DNA of 22,015 nucleotides from Tritrichomonas foetus (taxonomy: Eukaryota > Parabasalia > Tritrichomonadida > Tritrichomonadidae). Below the pieces are notes generated by a model, which saw only the letters and a list, made by a program, of their open reading frames with translations, was not told the origin of the DNA and did no database searches. Every line of letters begins with the position of its first letter. Within the stretch, counting starts at the first letter, position 1. The translations under genes and the position numbers were made by a program. Location: assembly GCA_001839685.1 (NCBI GenBank), contig MLAK01000898.1, forward strand, positions 28,971-50,985, in the 5' to 3' direction. Shown one piece after another: positions 17,218-22,015 of the stretch.

Positions 17218-18333
17218 TCATTTCTTCGCTCGTCTTTTTACACCATCATTTGTAGTCCTCCTTGCAGTCGGCGGTCGAGTATTTTTTGCGGTCACAGGAT
17301 TCGCTTCAGTTACAGCATTTCCATCTTCTTTATTTGACTCCGGGTTGTTTCCCTGCGAAATTGGCTTCAGTCTCGGTATTTTGCTCGGCAGGATTATGAA
17401 TGAGAAACCTTCATTATCTTCAACCGCCATGAAGGCTGCCTTATTTTTATATTCGTTGGCATATTTCGATGCAGTGAACACCGTAACGGTCGTCCGAGAA
17501 GGAGCAAAAGGAAAGTCAAAACCGTTCATTGCCATCTGATGACCACGAACAACACAGGCGAGTTTTGTATCGGCCAAAAACTTTGTAACTATTTTCTGAC
17601 CCCATGTGATTGTTGCACCCCTATCGTTGGGGCCCCACTCGCGAGTATTCGGATTTGGATCCGACCATAGCAGATCTGCCAGAAGGCCGTCTTCTGGAAT
17701 GGGCGTCGGCCTTTTGATGTTACGTACATCATCAAGACTATGAAGATGTGGTGAGAGGCCTCCATGGATGCAGAAATATTGATTCCCGATAACAGCGCCA
17801 ATTGGCATGGTATCGAAGACTTTCAAGAAAACTGGCCACATTGAACCATTCAATTTTCTCCGGCATTCGTCAGCAAAACCAAATAATTCTGTCATTTCTG
17901 GGGATTCGTGATTTCCTCGTAAGAGATAGATGTTCTTTGGGTAGCGGAGTTTCAAGGCGAATAGGAGACAAATGACTTCAACGCTTTTATCGCCTCTGTC
18001 AACGTAGTCTCCGAGGAATAAATATGTCGCATTCGGTGGCATTCCGCCGTTCTCGAAAACTCGTAGTAAATCGTAGAGCTGTCCATGAATGTCGCCGCAG
18101 ATGTTGACAGGAGGGTCAAGTTCGAGAAGTGAAGGCTCCTCTAAAAAAACCGGCATAATTGAAGTGCACATCCAACGGACGTTCACACAGGAAAAACGAT
18201 GGCGAGTATTGATGTCAATTATTTCATCAATCATTGTATCGAGGCGAGAGTCGGCATTTTGCATGATATTTTTCGTATAATTTTTTGATATAAATTCCCC
18301 ATTATTTCGAGAGAAATTGAGAGAAAATTTCAT
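17218..18333 (-). CDS. PP1-like serine/threonine protein phosphatase with divergent active-site loop
   Basis: The 371-residue product is a metal-dependent phosphoserine/threonine phosphatase of the PPP family. Its core motifs are intact: GDIHGQ (Asp81, His83), GDYVDRG (Asp109), LRGNHE (Asn141, His142), IHGGLSP (His190), NDRG (Arg238) and RGHQ (His265). All lie exactly 17 residues after their PP1 equivalents, so residues about 64-248 of PP1 align without gaps. After this it diverges: two extra residues, then TASKYANEYKN where PP1, PP2A and calcineurin have SAPNYC-type loops. The Tyr is kept (291), but the Cys that binds microcystin in PP1 is Ala292. A basic tail (about 321-371) ends NDGVKRRAKK. 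The start at 18333 gives a 23-residue extension before the PP1-like part; Met24 is an alternative start. Partners and substrates are unknown. Confidence 0.9.
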   Translation of the reverse strand: MKFSLNFSRNNGEFISKNYTKNIMQNADSRLDTMIDEIIDINTRHRFSCVNVRWMCTSIMPVFLEEPSLLELDPPVNICGDIHGQLYDLLRVFENGGMPPNATYLFLGDYVDRGDKSVEVICLLFALKLRYPKNIYLLRGNHESPEMTELFGFADECRRKLNGSMWPVFLKVFDTMPIGAVIGNQYFCIHGGLSPHLHSLDDVRNIKRPTPIPEDGLLADLLWSDPNPNTREWGPNDRGATITWGQKIVTKFLADTKLACVVRGHQMAMNGFDFPFAPSRTTVTVFTASKYANEYKNKAAFMAVEDNEGFSFIILPSKIPRLKPISQGNNPESNKEDGNAVTEANPVTAKNTRPPTARRTTNDGVKRRAKK

Positions 18334-18841
18334 TTAAATACCCTCTGAAATTTTGGACAAAAATTACTTTTCAAGTGAATTTTATCGTTGTCCAAAAGTT
18401 TTGAGATATAAGTATGGAAAATTATGAATGAATCTGATTAAGATGCCGTTTATTTTGACTATATATTTTATTTATATAATAAAGTATTCAATAAGTTATG
18501 CTGTCAGTGATTAATTCATCTAAATATTAATGTGCCAAAAAAGAATGAAATTTATGTAAAGTTGAGGAATGACATAATTCTATCGTATTGTGATTCTTTG
18601 TTGCATTTGTGATTATAGATACCAAATACTTCAAAAATTGAGTGCTAAACACTTTTTTGTTGTGAATACTAAATTTTACTCTCTTTTGGGAAACATACAT
18701 TCTCTGAAAACATATAATTCTGATGAATAAATAAGTAAATAAATATATTGAGAACATTGAAAAATAAAAAAACAAATTTTTTAAGTCGATGAAAACAAAT
18801 CACACAAAAAATGCATATTCATATAGTATTTATTCATATAT
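18334..18841 (-). other. Intergenic region upstream of the PP1-like gene
   Basis: This 508-bp stretch holds the phosphatase promoter (inverted repeat at 18351-18397) and the 3' flank of the LisH gene. The middle (18400-18800) is AT-rich without a plausible gene; an 82-codon minus-strand frame at 18527-18775 is hydrophobic by base composition only. Confidence 0.5.
18351..18397. promoter_or_regulatory. Perfect 10-bp inverted repeat around a candidate initiator of the PP1-like gene
   Basis: TTTTGGACAA (18351-18360) and TTGTCCAAAA (18388-18397) are perfect reverse complements 27 bp apart. Between them, on the minus strand, is TCACTT (18373-18378), an initiator-like motif that would give a 42-nt leader. 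A TATCGT hexamer at 18383-18388 overlaps the right arm; TATCGT-type sites are known binding sites of T. vaginalis Myb proteins. The arrangement looks like an operator, but this is inference. Confidence 0.4.
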
Positions 18842-19381
18842 TCAATCACTAAATCTTCCATCAAAGCTATCGTATTCAGGCACACTAATGGATTGTTCTC
18901 TCTCAGAATAATCACTCGAAATGATATCAGGATAAACATCTTTTGCGGTTATGTTCTGTTTTACATTTGGATTTGAAAAAGATATCGGATCAATATCTTT
19001 AATAAAGCGGTTTACCCTTTCTCTAAATTTCAATCCATATTCCGAATCTTGCATCAGTTCATCGAGACACTGATCTGCTGTTTCGTCTGTATCATCAATT
19101 TCTGGAAGTGGTCCAGCCTCCATTTTTATTGTTTCACAGGTTTTCGCCATATAATTATCACGCAGAAACATTGAAACAATAGCCAAGGCTCTGTCCCAAA
19201 TTTCATCATCTAATAATCGAACGTTAGGAACGAGGGATTTGAAAGCGCCATTCTTTTCATTTTCTATTAATACCAAATTACAAATTTCGCTTAAAAGTTG
19301 GGCGTGCAATTGATTTGGAATACCGCATTGTTTCATATATTCTGCTGCTTGATTTGCAATCGTTTCTTTGTCTTCGCTCAT
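18842..19381 (-). CDS. Small LisH-domain protein, FOP/CEP20 (FOR20)-like candidate
   Basis: The 179-residue product has an N-terminal helical segment (about 5-45, QAAEYMKQCGIPNQLHAQLL then SEICNLVLIENEK) followed by a LisH-type motif (about 60-91, DRALAIVSMFLRDNYMAKTC then ETIKMEAG). This order, the similar wording of the first segment to FOP and CEP20 (a Leu-rich helix, then LKA-type basic residues, then ALE/DD), and the near-identical length to human CEP20 (about 174) suggest a centrosome or basal-body protein that dimerises through LisH. The rest (95-179) is acidic and Ser/Asp-rich, ending PEYDSFDGRFSD, without a known motif. The start is the first ATG. It is divergent from the coiled-coil gene, 110 bp away. 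LisH is fairly likely; the CEP20 assignment is tentative, and another LisH protein remains possible. Confidence 0.6.
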   Translation of the reverse strand: MSEDKETIANQAAEYMKQCGIPNQLHAQLLSEICNLVLIENEKNGAFKSLVPNVRLLDDEIWDRALAIVSMFLRDNYMAKTCETIKMEAGPLPEIDDTDETADQCLDELMQDSEYGLKFRERVNRFIKDIDPISFSNPNVKQNITAKDVYPDIISSDYSEREQSISVPEYDSFDGRFSD

Positions 19382-19491
19382 ATGGATTCGTGATTAGCTG
19401 TCTTTGAGAAGAAGATTTCTAAATTCAAGATTTTCAAAACGAACGTTTAAAATTACTTTTTATTGAAAATTAAAATCTGTTTGACGAAAAG
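19382..19491. promoter_or_regulatory. 110-bp divergent intergenic region
   Basis: The start codons of the LisH gene (minus) and the coiled-coil gene (plus) are separated by 110 bp, so both promoters must lie here or inside the genes. The minus strand has TCACG 11 nt before the LisH ATG, which departs from TCA-Py-(T/A) at the last base. No matching initiator is seen for the plus gene. Shared control is plausible but unproven. Confidence 0.4.
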
Positions 19492-20034
19492 ATGGAAAAA
19501 GACTCACTCAAAAATCTACTACTTTTACCAACTGAAGCACAAAATCGTCTTGAAAAAGCTTCAGAAACAAATCAACAATTATCGTATTGTGTCGAGAATC
19601 AAACATTAATTTACCAAGATTTACTCCAAAGCTCGCCAGACATCGAAGAACTGGAAAAAAATATTGATGAAGTTAACAAAGAAATCCAAAATGTTTCAGA
19701 AAATTTAGCTGACGCTCAAGGCGCTCTTTTAGATATTCTTCAACATCCTAAAAACGGACAAAATACAGTTGGACCAATCCTCGAAGCGATTTTGAAAAAC
19801 ACAATGAAGTCACTCCAAGTTGTTTCACTTCATGCAATTTCAAATAAACGAACTTTTGTTCAGATTCTAGATGTGATGAATATCGAGCGACAAATTTTTC
19901 AAATTGTTGGTGATTTGGCAGAAAGAGGACTCCTTAAGGAAACAGACAAGGAAGCTGATGAAAGGTCTGAATTCATAAAGCAACATACAAACAAGCTTTT
20001 CCAATTTCTAAATACAATCAATCCTCAAGAATAG
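19492..20034 (+). CDS. Small coiled-coil protein, unknown function
   Basis: The 180-residue product begins MEKDSLKNLLLLPTEAQNRL. It is soluble and helical by composition, with a clear heptad-like coiled coil at about 50-85 (IEELEKNIDEVNKEIQNVSE then NLADAQGALLDIL). After it come a Gly/Pro break, a second helical region (about 93-150) and a charged C-terminus ending NTINPQE. There is no signal peptide, membrane segment or enzyme motif. I do not recognise the family. Short proteins of this build are common as subunits of larger assemblies (for example Mediator, tethering or cytoskeletal complexes), but nothing here chooses among them. It is probably a real gene: one uninterrupted frame with normal amino-acid composition and an ATG start, divergent from the LisH gene. 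Confidence 0.75.
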   Translation: MEKDSLKNLLLLPTEAQNRLEKASETNQQLSYCVENQTLIYQDLLQSSPDIEELEKNIDEVNKEIQNVSENLADAQGALLDILQHPKNGQNTVGPILEAILKNTMKSLQVVSLHAISNKRTFVQILDVMNIERQIFQIVGDLAERGLLKETDKEADERSEFIKQHTNKLFQFLNTINPQE

Positions 20035-20728
20035 ATGCGATTTCTGAATGTTACTGAATTTTTTGGATAGTCTTTGAAAAATCAGTGATAAAAGTTTGAA
20101 TAAATGTATTCTTAGAATCAAAATTTTGTTGCTCCAATAAATCGATTAATTTTTATAAGATTCGAATATATATGTGAATCATTATATAGATTTAGATTAT
20201 GAATTCAGAAGCTTTCTAGCCGATGGCGTGCTGATTCAATTACATTGAAGTGGAATTATTTGGTTTCCATTAAAATACATTTTTGAAGAATTGGCAACAA
20301 TTAATCATGTACAACTGTATTTTTGAATTTATACATCCCCTATCGAAAATAATTCTCAATTTATTCAAAATTTAAAATTTTTCTTGAATATCTTGTTGAT
20401 ATTCTCAAAAATTAATGAATTACAGTGGATATAAAAACATTACTGTATACAAATATTCATTTTTGGGCATAAGGATTTAAGAATTGCTTAATTTTAGAGG
20501 AGCAGATAATTCGATGAGTTATTTTCGAGACAGATTTATCAAAAATAAAAAAGATTGATGATATAGTGTTATGAACTAAATTATAAAAGTAATTCTCGAA
20601 AAATATGAGTTGTTGCGACCAAGTCGAATATAAGAAGAAATTGCAAGATTTCAGAGAATTTCTGAACTTTCTTTCAATAAGTTTCAATCAATACTAAAAG
20701 ATTTCTATCAAAAAATTCAAACATTCAT

Positions 20729-20768
20729 ATTCAATTTAAGAATAATATAAATTCAATTTAAAAATAAT
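20729..20768 (+). repeat. Direct repeat of 18 bp, period 22 bp
   Basis: ATTCAATTTAAGAATAAT (20729-20746) is followed after four bases by a copy at 20751-20768 differing only by G to A at the twelfth position. Confidence 0.55.
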
Positions 20769-20779
20769 TGATTATTTAG

Positions 20780-20805
20780 AAGATAACAATTATATGAGTT
20801 ATCTT
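20780..20805. repeat. Perfect 8-bp inverted repeat
   Basis: AAGATAAC (20780-20787) and GTTATCTT (20798-20805) flank a 10-nt AT-rich spacer. It could be a protein-binding dyad or chance in AT-rich DNA. Confidence 0.35.
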
Positions 20806-21461
20806 TGCTAATACTATAGATAATCTCTTCCAAAGAGTTATTTATTACTCATAAATATATATATAAATATATTTACTAAAATTTATCATTAATAACATGA
20901 TTAATTCTAGGGTATCGAACAAATTAAAATTTTATCACCTTTCTGTGATTTTTGTATGAAATTATCTTCAGTATTTTCATTTGAGAAAAACCTGGAAAAA
21001 TAGATGAAATATTTTATTTATAGTGATATTATAATTAATAACATTATCATATTCATCTAATAAGACGTCATATAGTTTATTGTATATCTTTTTTAGATAG
21101 ATAATCATGTGACATTTTTTCAATAATTATTGAATTTTCAATTAATACTCATAATTATTTCAATGAATTATTTAATATTTCATAGGATTTAAATTTGATA
21201 ACATGAAGATTTCCTCCTCATGTGATAGAAATCAACCTTTCTGTTCACGATTCCACATCCTTCATAAACACCAATGGATGTGACCCACACGAGAAGTTGA
21301 AGCGCATTACAGTTTATCCTGAGAAAATGATTATCGCTATGCCTGGATATTCCTATGGAATGGGATTATTCTTGATATTTATAATACGTTTTATCATTAC
21401 GAAATTGAAAATAATGCGTTGATAGCTTCAATTCATGAAAATTATTTTCTTTAACCCAAGC

Positions 21462-21509
21462 GTCAAATGTAAGGTCAAATATTAGGTCGAATACAAGGCC
21501 AAATTCACA
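21462..21509 (+). repeat. Degenerate 12-bp tandem repeat, four units
   Basis: Four adjacent 12-mers share the pattern G(T/C)C(A/G)AAT...: GTCAAATGTAAG, GTCAAATATTAG, GTCGAATACAAG and GCCAAATTCACA. Because the unit is a multiple of three, one frame repeats a VKxK-type tetrapeptide, but a TAG in unit 2 interrupts it. It lies between the two fragmentary frames described for this region. Confidence 0.6.
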
Positions 21510-22015
21510 TAAAACTTGTAATTAATATAATAATAATCGAAATGTTCTGACAAAACCTCAGATACATGCATTATTGAATGAGGCCTATGAAGTGAATTTT
21601 TGTCATTTTCAAAGTTTCGATCAATTCATTCCCTTAACGTTGAAAAAATGTAACTTCGTTCATTCGTCATACAGAAGAAAGAAATCATCGTATTTTTATT
21701 CGTACAAAGGATTTATTGATGGAATGATATCATATTTCCATGGAATTTTCTTTGGAGATGTAAACACTATCTCTGTACAAATAGTCTCTCAGAGAAAATG
21801 ATATATTGTATTCACCATTATATATTGTTGCATACTGGGTAAAATTCTCATCAACCCACAATCAATCGATAATGAGAATAATAATAATAAGAAAATTATA
21901 TATAACAAATCTATCGAAAAATTCATACAATTTATTGACAAGCTACAGTAAATGATTACGTTTCCTTTGTAAATAAAAATCCCGTTATATATTATGTTTG
22001 AGTCATTACGACCCC

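Larger units (their letters stand above)
20035..22015. other. About 2 kb without a convincing gene; possible gene remnants near 21200-21800
   Basis: The left 1.1 kb (20035-21180) is very AT-rich, with short direct and inverted repeats and no credible frame. From about 21200 the base composition becomes less extreme. A plus-strand frame (21204-21422) reads HDSTSFINTNGCDPHEKLKR then ITVYPEKMIIAMPGYSYGMG but lacks an ATG near its start. A second frame (21526-21801) ends SVQIVSQRK. Neither matches a family I know. They could be fragments of one decayed gene or chance. Confidence 0.4.

Noticed and set aside
17159..17539. 126-codon plus-strand frame with hydrophobic stretches
   Set aside because: Most of it is antisense to the C-terminal part of the PP1-like gene; the apparent membrane segments come from reversed codons.
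18527..18775. 82-codon minus-strand frame in the gap before the PP1-like gene
   Set aside because: Its Phe/Tyr/Ile-rich product reflects AT-rich DNA; no motif, initiator or codon bias supports it.
20457..20687. 76-codon minus-strand frame
   Set aside because: It starts at TTG rather than ATG and its composition is typical of random AT-rich sequence.
1..22015. Spliceosomal introns with the trichomonad 3' motif ACTAACACACAG
   Set aside because: I saw no copy of this motif, and all large genes are open from start to stop, apart from the transposase stop.
1..22015. CRISPR array, operon-like defence cluster or other new multi-gene system
   Set aside because: There are no spaced direct repeats of the needed kind, and gene order and content are those of ordinary eukaryotic chromosome.

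Overview
The window looks like nuclear DNA of a trichomonad (Parabasalia, Trichomonas/Tritrichomonas type). The evidence is AT-rich DNA with compact intron-free genes, a long pyruvate:ferredoxin oxidoreductase with a short basic hydrogenosome-type leader, a tRNA-Tyr with a very short intron, a mariner-family transposon, and TCA-pyrimidine-(A/T) initiator-like motifs close to several start codons. I cannot name the species from sequence alone.

Layout, left to right. 1-832 (minus) is the 5' part of an acidic Asn/Ser/Asp-rich protein gene that leaves the window. 858-941 (minus) is tRNA-Tyr(GTA), only 25 bp upstream of that gene's start codon. 1189-4854 (minus) is hydrogenosomal PFOR. 5039-6324 is a mariner element flanked by TA, with its transposase on the minus strand interrupted by one stop codon. 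6325-7641 is gene-free and holds a long hairpin. 7642-8364 (plus) is ribosomal protein uL30 (L7). 8955-12179 (plus) is a USP7-like deubiquitinase. 12570-16490 (minus) is a class I-like phosphoinositide 3-kinase. 17218-18333 (minus) is a divergent PP1-like phosphatase. 18842-19381 (minus) is a small LisH protein resembling FOP/CEP20. 19492-20034 (plus) is a short coiled-coil protein of unknown role, divergent from the LisH gene across 110 bp. 20035-22015 has no convincing gene, but contains a degenerate 12-bp tandem repeat between two fragmentary reading frames that may be gene remnants.

The genes do not form one pathway. They are single genes for energy metabolism (PFOR), translation (uL30, tRNA-Tyr), signalling (PI3K, PP1-like), ubiquitin turnover (USP7-like) and perhaps basal-body biology (CEP20-like), as expected of ordinary eukaryotic gene order. 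I found no defence island, CRISPR array, biosynthetic cluster or other new multi-gene system. The most useful points are an easily missed partial gene at the left edge, the short-intron tRNA-Tyr with two stem mismatches, the once-interrupted mariner transposase, the PI3K whose Ras-binding domain is split by a low-complexity insert, the PP1-like enzyme with a changed active-site loop, and the CEP20-like candidate.
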